The translations under genes and the position numbers were made by a program. The notes under the pieces were generated by a model. That model was not told the origin of the DNA. It saw only the letters and a program-made list of their open reading frames with translations, and did no database searches. From Mesorhizobium sp. WSM4306 (lineage in GTDB: Bacteria; Pseudomonadota; Alphaproteobacteria; Rhizobiales; Rhizobiaceae), in assembly GCF_007003975.1 (NCBI RefSeq), contig NZ_VFTC01000003.1, positions 186,001 to 250,000 on the forward strand: a stretch of DNA of 64,000 bases. The letters run 5' to 3'. Shown here piece after piece: positions 41,905-51,171 of this stretch (position 1 is the first letter of the stretch; every line of letters begins with the position of its first letter).

Positions 41905-43407
41905 ATGACAAATCCGGACATCGTCATCATCGGCTCCGGCATCGGCGGCGCCACGATCGCTTCCGGTCTGGCCGGCAGCGGTGCCTCGATCCTGATGCTG
42001 GAGCGCGGCGAACCCTTGCCGGCAACGTCGCATGCCCGCGACACACGCTCGATCTTCGTCGATGGCCACTACCGGCCCAAGGAGATGTGGCGCGAGGCCG
42101 GCGGTGCGGCCTTCAATCCCGGCAATTACTACTATGTCGGCGGCAATTCGAAATTCTACGGCGCGGTGCTGATTCGCTACCGCAAGGAAGATTTCTCCGA
42201 GATGGAGCACTTCGGCGGCATCTCGCCGGCCTGGCCGTTTTCCTATGACGAATTCGAGCCTTGGTATTCGAAAGCCGAGCAGCTGTTTCGCGTCCGCGGC
42301 TCACTCGGCGAAGACCCTACCGAGCCGTTCCACTCGGTCCCCTATGCCTACAAGCCAGTGCCCGACGAAGCGCCGATCGCCCGTGCCCGCGCTGAGCTGA
42401 AAAGCCTCGGCCTGCATCCGGCCTCGCTGCCGCTCGGCGTCGACATCGATACCTGGCTGAAGGAAGGCAAGACCGGCTGGGACGCTTTCCCCAACACCGG
42501 TCAGGGCAAGATGGACGCCCAGACGGCGCCGCTGGCGGCAGCGCTGAAGGACAGCAAGATTCGGCTCGAGACAGGCTGCTATGCCGAGTATCTCGAAGCG
42601 GCGCCCGACGGCAAAAGCATATCGGCCATCCACTACCGGCAGAATGGCGAGCTGAAGAAAGTGTCGCCGAAGCTGGTCATCCTGTCCGCCGGCGCCGTCA
42701 ACTCCGCCGCCATCCTGCTGCGCTCACCCTCAGCCGATGGCAAGGGTCTCGCCAACCGCTCCGACCAGGTCGGCCGCAATTTCATGAACCACAATTCGAG
42801 CGCCATGCTGGCGATCGATCCGCGCCGCAGGAACGATTCCGTCTACCAGAAGACGCTGATGCTGAACGATTATTATCTCTCCGACGGCAAGGGTGGCAAG
42901 CCGCTCGGCAACGTCCAGCTGCTCGGCAAGATCGACGGCAACATGCTGAAGGCCAATGTGAAGTCCGTGCCGAAATTCGCACTGGATTATATGGCCGGTC
43001 ACGCCGTCGATTGGTATTTGATGTGCGAGGACCTGCCCGATCCGGAAAGCCGTATCATGGTCGACGGCAAGGACATCGTCATGCAATGGCGGCGCTCCAA
43101 CATGCAGTCGCTCGACGGGCTGACCAAGGTGATGCGCGAAAACTTCCGCGCCTGCGGCTATCCAATCGTGCTGTCGCGCCCCTTCGACAAGCGCACGCCG
43201 TCGCACCAGTGCGGCACGGTCAAGATGGGCGACGATCCGGCGACGTCGCCGCTTGACCCGTTCTGCCGCGCTTTCGACCACGGGAACCTGTTCGTGGTAG
43301 ATGCGAGCTTCCTGCCGAATTCGGCGGCTGTGAACCCCGCGCTTTCGATTGCAGCGCAGGCGCTGCGAGTTGCCGACCATATCCGCAAGACGGAGTTGGC
43401 CGCATGA
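41905..43407 (+). CDS. GMC-family FAD oxidoreductase
   Basis: A 500-residue flavoenzyme. FAD-binding DIVIIGSGIGGATIASGLAGSG opens the protein; the C-terminal GMC_oxred_C domain holds the active-site pair in SHQCGTVKMGDDP (His) and FLPNSAAVNPALSIAAQAL (Asn). This arrangement resembles sugar/polyol dehydrogenases such as gluconate or glucoside 3-dehydrogenase-like enzymes that oxidise a sugar hydroxyl and pass electrons to quinone or cytochrome. No Tat signal is visible, so it is probably cytoplasmic. Follows the transporter genes by four bases and is followed by a palindromic repeat. Confidence 0.92.
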   Translation: MTNPDIVIIGSGIGGATIASGLAGSGASILMLERGEPLPATSHARDTRSIFVDGHYRPKEMWREAGGAAFNPGNYYYVGGNSKFYGAVLIRYRKEDFSEMEHFGGISPAWPFSYDEFEPWYSKAEQLFRVRGSLGEDPTEPFHSVPYAYKPVPDEAPIARARAELKSLGLHPASLPLGVDIDTWLKEGKTGWDAFPNTGQGKMDAQTAPLAAALKDSKIRLETGCYAEYLEAAPDGKSISAIHYRQNGELKKVSPKLVILSAGAVNSAAILLRSPSADGKGLANRSDQVGRNFMNHNSSAMLAIDPRRRNDSVYQKTLMLNDYYLSDGKGGKPLGNVQLLGKIDGNMLKANVKSVPKFALDYMAGHAVDWYLMCEDLPDPESRIMVDGKDIVMQWRRSNMQSLDGLTKVMRENFRACGYPIVLSRPFDKRTPSHQCGTVKMGDDPATSPLDPFCRAFDHGNLFVVDASFLPNSAAVNPALSIAAQALRVADHIRKTELAA

Positions 43408-43414
43408 CAGGTCA

Positions 43415-43552
43415 GCGCCGCCCCTCATCCGCCTGCCGGCACCTTCTCCCCGTAAACGGGGAGAAGACGGCTAGCGAAAGCGGCCGCGACAGCCTCCTTC
43501 TCCCCGTCCCTATACGGGGAGAAGTGCCCGGCAGGGCGATGAGGGGCAGCGC
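43415..43552. repeat. Palindromic intergenic repeat (RIME-like), copy 1
   Basis: Outer arms near CCCCTCATC (43421) and GATGAGGGG (43538), with inner CTTCTCCCCGT/ACGGGGAGAAG pairs on each side. Bases 43421-43454 are identical to 56914-56947 of copy 2. It interrupts the operon between the GMC oxidoreductase and the SDR gene without disturbing a reading frame. Elements of this form (RIME and relatives) are scattered in rhizobial genomes. Confidence 0.8.
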
Positions 43553-43576
43553 CGACCTTCGCAAGGCTAGCCTCCA

Positions 43577-44338
43577 ATGACCCGCCCCTCCGCAATCATC
43601 ACCGGGGGTGCGCGCGGCATTGGTCTTGCTTGCGCCGAGGCATTGGCCGATGCGGGCTTCGACATCCTCATCGCAGATCTTGCAGAACAAGCGCCACCCA
43701 GCTTGGCCGAAAACACCACCGCACGTGGCGCGAAGTTCGCCTATATCAGATGTGACATCGCCAACCTCGACGATCACGCTGTGTTGGTCGATGCCGCCAC
43801 ACGCGCCTTCGGCCGCATCGACTGTCTCGTCAACAATGCCGGCGTCGGCGCCGCGGTGCGCGGCGATCTGCTGGAGCTGAAGCCTGAGAATTTCGACCGT
43901 GCGCTGAACATCAACCTGCGCGGCACCGTCTTCCTCAGCCAGGCCGTCGCCAAGGCCATGCTCGCCACGCCAGGCGACTATCCAAAGTCGATCATCACCA
44001 TCACCTCGGTCAGCGCCGAAATGGCCTCACCGGAACGATCGGATTACTGCATCTCGAAAGCTGGGCTGTCCATGTGGGTGAAGAACCTGGCGCTCAGGCT
44101 CGCGCCGGAAAACATCGGCGTGTTCGAGCTGCGCCCAGGCATCATCCGCACCGAAATGACGGCGGGCGTGACAGCCAAATACGACGCGCTGATCGATGGC
44201 GGCCTGGTGCCAGCAAAGCGCTGGGGCGAAGCGTCCGACATCGGCGCCGTGGTGGCAACGCTTGCCGCTGGCAAACTCGGCTTCTCGACCGGCTCTATCA
44301 TCAACATCGACGGCGCACTCTCGGTGCCGCGATTGTAA
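43577..44338 (+). CDS. Short-chain dehydrogenase/reductase (SDR)
   Basis: 253 residues, classical SDR. NAD(P) loop AIITGGARGIGLACAEAL at the start, NNAGVG near residue 90, catalytic Ser in ITITSVSAEMA and Tyr/Lys in SDYCISKAGLSMWV (YxxxK). The Asp after the second beta strand (ILIADLAEQ) favours NAD over NADP. Very likely a sugar- or polyol-oxidising enzyme (FabG/3-ketoacyl reductase-like annotation is common). It begins after the repeat and is 12 bases before the second GMC gene. Confidence 0.92.
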   Translation: MTRPSAIITGGARGIGLACAEALADAGFDILIADLAEQAPPSLAENTTARGAKFAYIRCDIANLDDHAVLVDAATRAFGRIDCLVNNAGVGAAVRGDLLELKPENFDRALNINLRGTVFLSQAVAKAMLATPGDYPKSIITITSVSAEMASPERSDYCISKAGLSMWVKNLALRLAPENIGVFELRPGIIRTEMTAGVTAKYDALIDGGLVPAKRWGEASDIGAVVATLAAGKLGFSTGSIINIDGALSVPRL

Positions 44339-44350
44339 GTGGACAGTGTC

Positions 44351-45979
44351 ATGACCGACTATATCATCGTGGGCGCCGGCCCCGCCGGCTGTGTTCTGGC
44401 CAACCGGCTAAGTGAGGAATCCTCAAATTCGGTTCTGTTGCTGGAGGCCGGCGGCAAGGACTGGCACCCCTACATCCACATGCCGGCGGGCTTTGCCAAG
44501 ATGACCAAGGGCATCGCTTCCTGGGGCTGGTCGACCGTGCCGCAAAAGCACATGCAGGACCGCGTCTTCTGGTACACGCAGGCCAAGGTGGTCGGTGGCG
44601 GCTCCTCCATCAACGCCCAGATATACACGCGCGGCAACGCTCGCGACTACGACGCATGGGAGAAGGAAGAGGGCCTGACCGGCTGGGGCTATCGCGAGGT
44701 GTTGCCCTATTTCAAGCGGGCTGAGAACAACCAGCGCTTCGCCAACGATTTTCATGGCGACCAGGGCCCGCTCGGCGTGTCGAACCCGATTTCGCCGCTG
44801 CCGATCTGCGAGGCCTATTTCCGTGCCGGCCAGGAGATGGGCATCCCCTTCAACCCGGATTTCAACGGCGCCAGCCAGGAAGGCGTCGGCTATTACCAGC
44901 TGACCCAGAAGGACGCCCGGCGTTCATCCGCTTCGGTCGCCTATCTGAAGCCGATCCGCGCCCGCAAGAACCTGACCGTCAGGACCGATGTGCTGGTGAC
45001 CCGCATCATCGTCGAGAAAGGCCGCGCCATCGGCGTCGAGATCGTCGACAAACCCGGCGGCCAGAAGACCATCCTGCGCGCCGAACGCGAAGTGATCGTC
45101 TCGTCCGGCGCCATCGGTTCGCCGAAGCTATTGATGCAGTCGGGCATCGGCCCGGCCGATCACCTGAAATCGGTCGGCGTGACGCCGGTGCATGATCTGC
45201 CCGGCGTCGGCTCCAACATGCAGGACCATCTCGATTTGTTCGTCATCGCCGAATGCACCGGCGACCACACCTACGACAACTACGCCAAGCTGCACCGCAC
45301 GGCATGGGCCGGCCTGCAGTATCTGCTACTGAAGAAAGGGCCGGTTGCCTCCAGCCTGTTCGAAACAGGTGGCTTCTGGTACGCCGACCCGACGGCTGCC
45401 TCGCCCGACATCCAGTTCCATCTCGGTCTCGGCTCCGGCATCGAGGCCGGCGTCGAGAAACTGAACAACCCGGGCGTCACGCTGAACTCGGCTTTCCTGC
45501 GTCCGCGCTCGCGCGGCACGGTGCGCCTGAAGAGCGGCGATCCGGCCGACGACCCGCTGATCGATCCGAACTACTGGTCCGATCCCTATGATCGCGCGAT
45601 GTCGATCAAGGGGCTGAGACTGGCGCGCGAAATCATGCGGCAGAAGGCGCTTGCCCCTTACGTGCTGCGCGAAGTGCTGCCCAGCCCATCGCTCGCCAGC
45701 GATGAAGAGCTGATCGATTATGCCTGCCGCACCGCCAAGACCGACCATCATCCCGTGGGCACCTGTCGCATGGGTCATGACGATATGGCCGTGGTGACAC
45801 CGGACCTGCGCCTGCGCGGCATCGAAGGCTTGCGCGTCTGCGACGCTTCGGTGATGCCGCGCATACCCTCCTCCAACACCAATGCGCCGACCATCATGGT
45901 TGGCGAAAAGGGCTCGGATATTATCCTTGGCCGCGAGCCGCTGCCGCCGGCCGTTTTCTCCGGCAATCGCGCCGCATAG
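44351..45979 (+). CDS. GMC oxidoreductase, choline dehydrogenase-like
   Basis: 542 residues from ATG 44351. FAD loop YIIVGAGPAGCVLANRLSE, the GMC signature 1 region KVVGGGSSINAQIYTRGN near residue 80, signature 2 SSGAIGSPKLLMQSGIGP near 255, and active-site His/Asn in HHPVGTCRMG and SSNTNAPTIMVGEKG near the end. The overall layout is that of BetA and alcohol/sorbose dehydrogenases. Substrate specificity cannot be assigned; context suggests a polyol or sugar alcohol. The Dabb gene follows within about 20 bases. Confidence 0.92.
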   Translation: MTDYIIVGAGPAGCVLANRLSEESSNSVLLLEAGGKDWHPYIHMPAGFAKMTKGIASWGWSTVPQKHMQDRVFWYTQAKVVGGGSSINAQIYTRGNARDYDAWEKEEGLTGWGYREVLPYFKRAENNQRFANDFHGDQGPLGVSNPISPLPICEAYFRAGQEMGIPFNPDFNGASQEGVGYYQLTQKDARRSSASVAYLKPIRARKNLTVRTDVLVTRIIVEKGRAIGVEIVDKPGGQKTILRAEREVIVSSGAIGSPKLLMQSGIGPADHLKSVGVTPVHDLPGVGSNMQDHLDLFVIAECTGDHTYDNYAKLHRTAWAGLQYLLLKKGPVASSLFETGGFWYADPTAASPDIQFHLGLGSGIEAGVEKLNNPGVTLNSAFLRPRSRGTVRLKSGDPADDPLIDPNYWSDPYDRAMSIKGLRLAREIMRQKALAPYVLREVLPSPSLASDEELIDYACRTAKTDHHPVGTCRMGHDDMAVVTPDLRLRGIEGLRVCDASVMPRIPSSNTNAPTIMVGEKGSDIILGREPLPPAVFSGNRAA

Positions 45980-46000
45980 CAGTTCATGAAGGGCTCTCAG

Positions 46001-46309
46001 ATGATCAGGCACTGCGTCTTCGTTAAATTCCGCGGCGATGTTGCGGACGCCGAGCGCACCGCGATCCATGCCGACCTCGAAGCGCTGCGCCAAGTGATCG
46101 ACGGCATGGACACGGTCCATTTCAGCGCCAATGTCAGCCCGGAGCCATTCGCGCGCGGTTTCAACCATGGCTTCACCATCGACTTCCGCGATGCCGCCGC
46201 CCGCGACGCCTATCTGGTGCATGAAGCGCATCAACGCGCCGGCGCCCGATTGGTCGCCGCACTCGAAGGCGGCACCGACGGGCTGATGGTCTTCGATCTG
46301 AAGGTTTGA
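46001..46309 (+). CDS. Dabb (stress-responsive alpha/beta barrel) protein
   Basis: A 102-residue Dabb domain (PF07876): MIRHCVFVKFRGDV at the start, then HFSANVSPEPFARGFNHGFTIDF and AYLVHEAHQRAGARLV, matching the ferredoxin-like dimeric barrel. Some homologues act in small-molecule conversion (for example olivetolic acid cyclase in plants); in bacterial sugar operons the role is unclear. The start at 46001 is preferred over an ATG five codons earlier because it matches the family N-terminus. Last gene of the rightward catabolic block and convergent with the EamA gene one base away. Confidence 0.88.
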   Translation: MIRHCVFVKFRGDVADAERTAIHADLEALRQVIDGMDTVHFSANVSPEPFARGFNHGFTIDFRDAAARDAYLVHEAHQRAGARLVAALEGGTDGLMVFDLKV

Positions 46310-46310
46310 G

Positions 46311-47156
46311 CTAGCCAAGCCTGAGCGCGACGACACCGGCGACAATGCTGAGCGCGGCAGCACCGCGCCAGCCCGTCATCTTTTCGCCCAGCGCGAAGAC
46401 CGAGATCATCATGGCGAAAAGGATCGAGGTCTCGCGCAGCGACGCCACCGAGGCGATCGGCGCCTTGGTCATTGCCCACATGACGATCCAGTAGGCGGCG
46501 CCGCTGAGCACTCCGGTGAACAGCCCGGCCTTCCAGTCGCGCGCCAGCAAAGGCAGTGCCTTGGGTCCGCGAAACACGAGGCACAGCACCAGCGCGCCAA
46601 GGGCGTCGCAGATGAATAGCCACGCGGCATAGCTCTGCGCGGTCGCCGCCAGCCGCGCACCGCTGCCGTCGGAGAGCGTGTAGCTGGAGATAAAGATCGA
46701 GGTGCCGAGCGCAAAGCCGACCGCGCGCAGATTGATTCGCTCCAGATGCGCGCCGCCGCGGAACGACATCACCAGCGTGCCGGCCGACAGCAGCAGGATG
46801 CCGAGGATGGCGAACGGCGCCGGCATTTCCTGCACCACGACAACGCCGCCGAGCGCGGTCAGCAGCGGCGCCGTACCGCGCGCCAGCGGATAGGTCTGGG
46901 CGAAATCACCGGCCTTGTAGGCGCCGATCAGGAAGGTCCGGTAGCCCATATGGAAGATCACCGAGGCGATGATGTAGGGCCACACCTCGGCCTTCGGGAA
47001 CTCGACGAAGGGCAGCACGAACAGCGCGGCAACCCCCATGCCCAGCGTCATCAGAGTGATCGACAGGAAACGGTCGAGATGCACCTTGACCAGCGCGTTC
47101 CAGATCGCGTGCATGGCGGCCGCTGCAAGCACCGCAAAGAAGACGAAAAGCGTCAT
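46311..47156 (-). CDS. EamA/DMT-family transporter
   Basis: A 281-residue drug/metabolite transporter with about ten TM helices in two EamA repeats. The start at 47156 gives MTLFVFFAVLAAAAMHAIWNALVKV, the standard first helix with the conserved HAxWN; the frame is open far upstream but overlaps the next gene. Second repeat begins near LRAVGFALGTSIFISSYTLSDGSGAR. Probably exports or imports a small metabolite. It follows the EEP-fold hydrolase gene by seven bases on the same strand, so they form a two-gene operon. Confidence 0.9.
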   Translation of the reverse strand: MTLFVFFAVLAAAAMHAIWNALVKVHLDRFLSITLMTLGMGVAALFVLPFVEFPKAEVWPYIIASVIFHMGYRTFLIGAYKAGDFAQTYPLARGTAPLLTALGGVVVVQEMPAPFAILGILLLSAGTLVMSFRGGAHLERINLRAVGFALGTSIFISSYTLSDGSGARLAATAQSYAAWLFICDALGALVLCLVFRGPKALPLLARDWKAGLFTGVLSGAAYWIVMWAMTKAPIASVASLRETSILFAMMISVFALGEKMTGWRGAAALSIVAGVVALRLG

Positions 47157-47163
47157 GGAGGGC

Positions 47164-48072
47164 TCACCGACCTCCCGAGCCCAGGGGCGTTTCGAGATCG
47201 ATGTCGACCCGGACCGGGAAGTGATCGGACGCCACCTCGCCAATATCGGCACCGACCGAGCGGACGCGATCGGCGAACATGCCACTGATGAAGCAATGGT
47301 CGAGCCGGCGCTTGGCCACCTTGCCGTCGATGGTCTTCGCATGGGTGTGGAAGTCATCTGTCGGCTCGCTGGCGACAACAGCCGCATCGACAAAACCGTC
47401 GAGATAAGCGGCACCGCGATGATAGGGCGTGCTGCCGACGATGCGGCTGTATTCAGCACTCCCCGGCTCCATGTTGAAATCGCCCATCCAGATCGCCGCC
47501 GTCGGACTTTCCGGCTCGGCTTCGCCGCTGGTCCAGTTGCGCGCAGGCTCGTCATCGATGCCGCTCCACGGTCCGCCCTCGGACGGCGCACGGCGATGTT
47601 CGGCAAGCAGATAGTCGATCTGCTCCAGCCGCTCCTCCACTGCTATATGGGCGAGATGCAGTGACAGAACCCTTACCGGGCCGGCAGGTGTGCGGATCAT
47701 GCATTCGAGTGCGGCATTGCGGGTGTTGAGCGGCCTCAGCGTGCGGCGCATCGGCAGCGCGTGCAGCCGCGACCAGACGATCGGCAGCTTCGACAGCAGC
47801 ATGGTGCCGAACTGCCGGCGGCGGTTGACGATGCGGCCATCGCGCCGCTCGCTGGCGTCCATATCGAAGGCCGGGCCGTAGACCCAGTGATAGTCCGGCA
47901 GCAGCCTAGACAGGATCTCCGGCTGGTCGTCCTCATTGGTCCTCTGCCAGTGCCGCTCGACCTCCTGCAGTGCGATGATGTCGGCGCCGTCGACAATGCG
48001 CGCGGCGCGCGTCAGATCGTAGCGGCCATCGCTGCCGAACCCGTACTGGATGTTGTAGCTGACCAGCTTCAT
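47164..48072 (-). CDS. Endonuclease/exonuclease/phosphatase-family hydrolase
   Basis: A 302-residue DNase I-like (EEP) fold protein. Metal and catalytic residues appear in order: LVSYNIQYGFG (Asn), IIALQEVERHW (Glu), MGDFNMEPGSAEY (GDFN), and ASDHFPVRVDI (SDH) at the C-terminus. No signal peptide, so probably cytoplasmic. Members include phosphatases, nucleases and sphingomyelinases; which of these is not evident. Upstream of the EamA gene in a short operon. Confidence 0.88.
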   Translation of the reverse strand: MKLVSYNIQYGFGSDGRYDLTRAARIVDGADIIALQEVERHWQRTNEDDQPEILSRLLPDYHWVYGPAFDMDASERRDGRIVNRRRQFGTMLLSKLPIVWSRLHALPMRRTLRPLNTRNAALECMIRTPAGPVRVLSLHLAHIAVEERLEQIDYLLAEHRRAPSEGGPWSGIDDEPARNWTSGEAEPESPTAAIWMGDFNMEPGSAEYSRIVGSTPYHRGAAYLDGFVDAAVVASEPTDDFHTHAKTIDGKVAKRRLDHCFISGMFADRVRSVGADIGEVASDHFPVRVDIDLETPLGSGGR

Positions 48073-48275
48073 TGCTTATCCGGCTCACTTTCGGTGATGG
48101 CAGTAGCGGTTCAGTGGATTGGTTGCAATGTGCACGACAATGGAAGCGGCTTGTGCCAGAAGCCTCCCCGCCCTTGCTGCGCGATCATGCACCGATTCCC
48201 GCTCGGCTCGGTATCCTCTGCAGGCCGGAACACGCCGCGAGGCGCGCCGTGGAAAGCGACGGCGCGAAATTGGCG

Positions 48276-49829
48276 CTAGTCGGTCGTCAGCGGCTGGAAC
48301 CGGCCCGCCGGCGATGCGGCCAGTTCCGCCCAGTCGATCTCTTCCTCCAGCCGGTGATAGGCCTCGTCGCCGATCGTGCCGTTGCGGCGCAGCTCCTCGA
48401 GCGTGTCGCGCTGGCGGTTGATGGCATAGAGGCGCAACCGGTCGTATTCGGTGGCGGCCTGTGCATCGTCCGGGTTTTCCGCGATCACGCGCTGAGCTTC
48501 AAACTGTTCTCGCACGACGGCAGCCGCCGCCGAGGTCTTGCGGCTGAGCACATCGAGTGCGGCCTGCATGACGGCGACACGCGCCTGCGCCACCTCGTTG
48601 TCGACCGTTCTGTCCGGGGCGAAGTTGATCCAGCGCAGCAGCGGCTTCAGGGTCATCCCTTGCAGCACCAGCGTGCCCAGCACCACCGCAAAGGCGGCAA
48701 GCACAATCGGGTCGCGGTGGGGAAAATCGGCCGGCAGGGCAATGGCCACGACCAGTGTCACCAATCCGCGCATACCGCACCAGCCAACCAGCACGGCACC
48801 GCCAAATGTCGGCAGATCGCGCCTTGCCTCTTGGCTGCCGAGGCGGGCAAGCCATCGGATGATGGCGACGTAACTCCCCACCCAGAACAGGCGCGCCACG
48901 ATGACGACGACAAGCACGGTTCCGGCAAAGAGAAAGGCTTCGCCCTGGCCGTCGCCGGCAAGCCTGCCGACGATCGAGCGCGCCTGCAGGCCCATCAGCA
49001 CGAAGGCAAGCACATTGAGCACGAACACCGCCGACTCCCAGACCGAATAGGTGCTGACACGGCGCCGCGCCGACATGCGGCGGGGTGCCCTGCGCGCAAT
49101 GGTGATGGCGTAGACGACGATGGTGATGATGGCGGAGAGGCCGAGTTTGTCGGCGATGATCCACACGGCAAAGGTTCCGGCGAACTGCACCACAGTGCTG
49201 CTCGCCGCGTCCTCGATGCGCGCCAGCGTCAGCAGCGAGACACGGCCGAACAGATAGCCGGCGACGACGCTGCCGATCGTTGCCAGCAGGATCACCGGAA
49301 TGGCGTTGCTCAGCATGATCGTGCCGAGCGCCGCCGAAACCGCCAACCGGTAGATCAAGAGCGCGGTGGCATCGTTGAGCAGGCTCTCGCCCTGCAGGAT
49401 GGCGGTGATGCGGTGCGGCACCTTGAACTGGCTGAGCACGGCAGACGCCGCCACTGCATCAGGCGGCGCGACGATGGCGCCGAGCGCGATGGCCGCCGCG
49501 ATCGGCAGGCCGGCCATCTTCCAGCCGACGAAGGCAACCACCACGGTGGTAAAGACGACTGCGCCAAGCGCCAGCAGCGCCAGCGACAGCCGGTAGCGCT
49601 TGAGGTCGCGCAACGACGTGTCGTAGGCGGCATCGAGAAGCACTGGCGCGATGAACAGGGCAAGCGCCAGTTCCGGGTCGATCTCGATCGTCGGCGCGCC
49701 TGGCACGAAGGCAATCGCGACCCCGGCCAGAGCCAGCAGGGACGGATAGGGAATTTCCAGCCGTCGCGACAGCGCCGTCAGCGCGACGGCGGCCAGAAGC
49801 AGGACAAGGGTCAGTTCGAAAAGCGCCAT
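48276..49829 (-). CDS. CPA1-family Na+/H+ antiporter
   Basis: A 517-residue monovalent cation:proton antiporter-1 with about 12 TM helices (LTLVLLLAAVALTALSRRL first). The transport motif is GESLLNDATALLIYRLAVS near residue 150 (ND pair), preceded by ALGAIVAPPDAVAASAVL (PPDAV). A cytoplasmic tail of about 120 residues follows the last helix (AALDVLSRKTSAAAAVVREQF). It should export Na+ or K+ in exchange for protons for pH and salt homeostasis. Stands alone; a palindromic repeat lies on its 5' side. Confidence 0.93.
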   Translation of the reverse strand: MALFELTLVLLLAAVALTALSRRLEIPYPSLLALAGVAIAFVPGAPTIEIDPELALALFIAPVLLDAAYDTSLRDLKRYRLSLALLALGAVVFTTVVVAFVGWKMAGLPIAAAIALGAIVAPPDAVAASAVLSQFKVPHRITAILQGESLLNDATALLIYRLAVSAALGTIMLSNAIPVILLATIGSVVAGYLFGRVSLLTLARIEDAASSTVVQFAGTFAVWIIADKLGLSAIITIVVYAITIARRAPRRMSARRRVSTYSVWESAVFVLNVLAFVLMGLQARSIVGRLAGDGQGEAFLFAGTVLVVVIVARLFWVGSYVAIIRWLARLGSQEARRDLPTFGGAVLVGWCGMRGLVTLVVAIALPADFPHRDPIVLAAFAVVLGTLVLQGMTLKPLLRWINFAPDRTVDNEVAQARVAVMQAALDVLSRKTSAAAAVVREQFEAQRVIAENPDDAQAATEYDRLRLYAINRQRDTLEELRRNGTIGDEAYHRLEEEIDWAELAASPAGRFQPLTTD

Positions 49830-49950
49830 GGCCCATCGTAGCGGCGAAGCGGCATTGTGGGCAGTGGCTGGATGGCAAGATGCTGTTGATTGTCCAACGG
49901 CAGGTGTTTATAGCGCCGGTTTGATTTTGAGCCGGCCAGGATGTGTCGAG

Positions 49951-50067
49951 ATTCAGGTCAGGCCGAGTCGAAAATGCTGGGTTGCGAGAACCGGAGCGGA
50001 GCGTACTTAGGTACGTGAGCACCGGAAGCGCAGTAACCCGGCATTTGCAGGCCGGCCTCACCTGAAT
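49951..50067. repeat. Large imperfect palindromic intergenic repeat, about 117 bp
   Basis: Outer arms ATTCAGGT (49951-49958) and ACCTGAAT (50060-50067), then AATGCTGGGTT opposite AACCCGGCATT, with a centre built on CGTAC/GTACG (near 50001-50015). Compact multi-armed palindromes of this kind recur in Mesorhizobium and other Rhizobiales. It lies between the antiporter promoter and the 3' end of the ABC ATPase gene. Confidence 0.75.
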
Positions 50068-50078
50068 ATCGGCACAGC

Positions 50079-51143
50079 CTAGTGCAGCACCAGCATATCG
50101 CTCGACGAGAACGATATCTCGGCCTTCTCGCCGACTGCCGGCGGCGGCGTTGCCGGGCTGTTGAATGTGTCGAGCGAGACCGTGTTACCGCCGATGCCGA
50201 CGCGAACCCGGATGACCGAGCCGAGGAAGTGCACTTCGGAAATTTCGCCTGACAGGCTGGAGTCACGCCCAGGCTGGCGCCCCAGCGAAATCGCCTCCGG
50301 CCGCAGCGCCAGAGACAGCATGTCGCCGGACTTCGACCCGTTGAGCTTGCCCTTGAGCGAGACCTCCTGCGTGTTGACCTGCACCGTGCCGGCCGCGGCA
50401 TCGGTGACCTTGCCTTCGAGCACGTTCAGCGTGCCGACGAAATTGGCGACGAACTTGGTTGCCGGGCGATTGTAGATCTCGAACGGCGTGCCGACCTGCT
50501 CGGCCTTGCCGCCATACATCACCGCGATACGGTCCGAGATCGACAGCGCCTCTTCCTGGTCATGGGTGACGAAGATGGTGGTGATGCCAAGTTTCTTCTG
50601 GATGGAACGGATTTCCTCGCGCAGCGACACGCGCACCTTGGCGTCGAGCGCCGACAGCGGCTCGTCAAGCAGCAAAAGCTTCGGCTTCGGCGCGATCGCT
50701 CGCGCCAGCGCAATGCGCTGCTGCTGGCCGCCGGAGAGCTGATAGGGATAGCGGTCGGCCATCTGCGGCAGCTTGATGATGTCGAGCATCTCGGCGACGC
50801 GGGCATCGATATTTGCCTTGGCCATCCCGGCGACCTTCAGCCCGAAGCCGATGTTCTGCGCCACCGTCAAATTCGGGAACAGCGCATAGGCCTGGAACAC
50901 CATGCCGACATTGCGCTGGTTGGGCTTTAGCCTTGTGATGTCCTTGCCGCCAACCACGATCTTGCCGGCGCTCGGCTCTTCGAAACCGGCGACCATTCGC
51001 AGAACGGTGGTCTTGCCGCAGCCGGACGGCCCGAGGAAGGAAACGAACTCGCCCGGTTCGACATCGAGATTGAAATCCTCGACCACAGTGGTGGCGCCGA
51101 AGGATTTTCGCACATGCTGGATGGAGAGGAATGGTTCGGCCAT
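50079..51143 (-). CDS. ABC transporter ATP-binding protein (PotA/FbpC type)
   Basis: 354 residues. Walker A GPSGCGKTTVLRMVAG, Q-loop MVFQAYALFPNL, signature YQLSGGQQQRIALARAI, Walker B LLLLDEPLSALDAKVR and switch His in VTHDQEEALSIS. The C-terminal TOBE_2 domain (residues about 270-350) is the type found in polyamine, iron and 2-aminoethylphosphonate importers. Last gene of a leftward operon with two permeases and a binding protein. Confidence 0.95.
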   Translation of the reverse strand: MAEPFLSIQHVRKSFGATTVVEDFNLDVEPGEFVSFLGPSGCGKTTVLRMVAGFEEPSAGKIVVGGKDITRLKPNQRNVGMVFQAYALFPNLTVAQNIGFGLKVAGMAKANIDARVAEMLDIIKLPQMADRYPYQLSGGQQQRIALARAIAPKPKLLLLDEPLSALDAKVRVSLREEIRSIQKKLGITTIFVTHDQEEALSISDRIAVMYGGKAEQVGTPFEIYNRPATKFVANFVGTLNVLEGKVTDAAAGTVQVNTQEVSLKGKLNGSKSGDMLSLALRPEAISLGRQPGRDSSLSGEISEVHFLGSVIRVRVGIGGNTVSLDTFNSPATPPPAVGEKAEISFSSSDMLVLH

Positions 51144-51171
51144 GGCTTTTTCTTTCGATCAGCTTTGTCGA

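Noticed and set aside
41905..43407. Gluconate 2-dehydrogenase large subunit
   Set aside because: The small and cytochrome subunits that normally accompany it are absent and no Tat signal is seen, so only the GMC family is called.
48072..49841. 589-codon plus-strand open frame
   Set aside because: Antisense to the CPA1 antiporter; low complexity rich in Arg, Asp, His and Gln.
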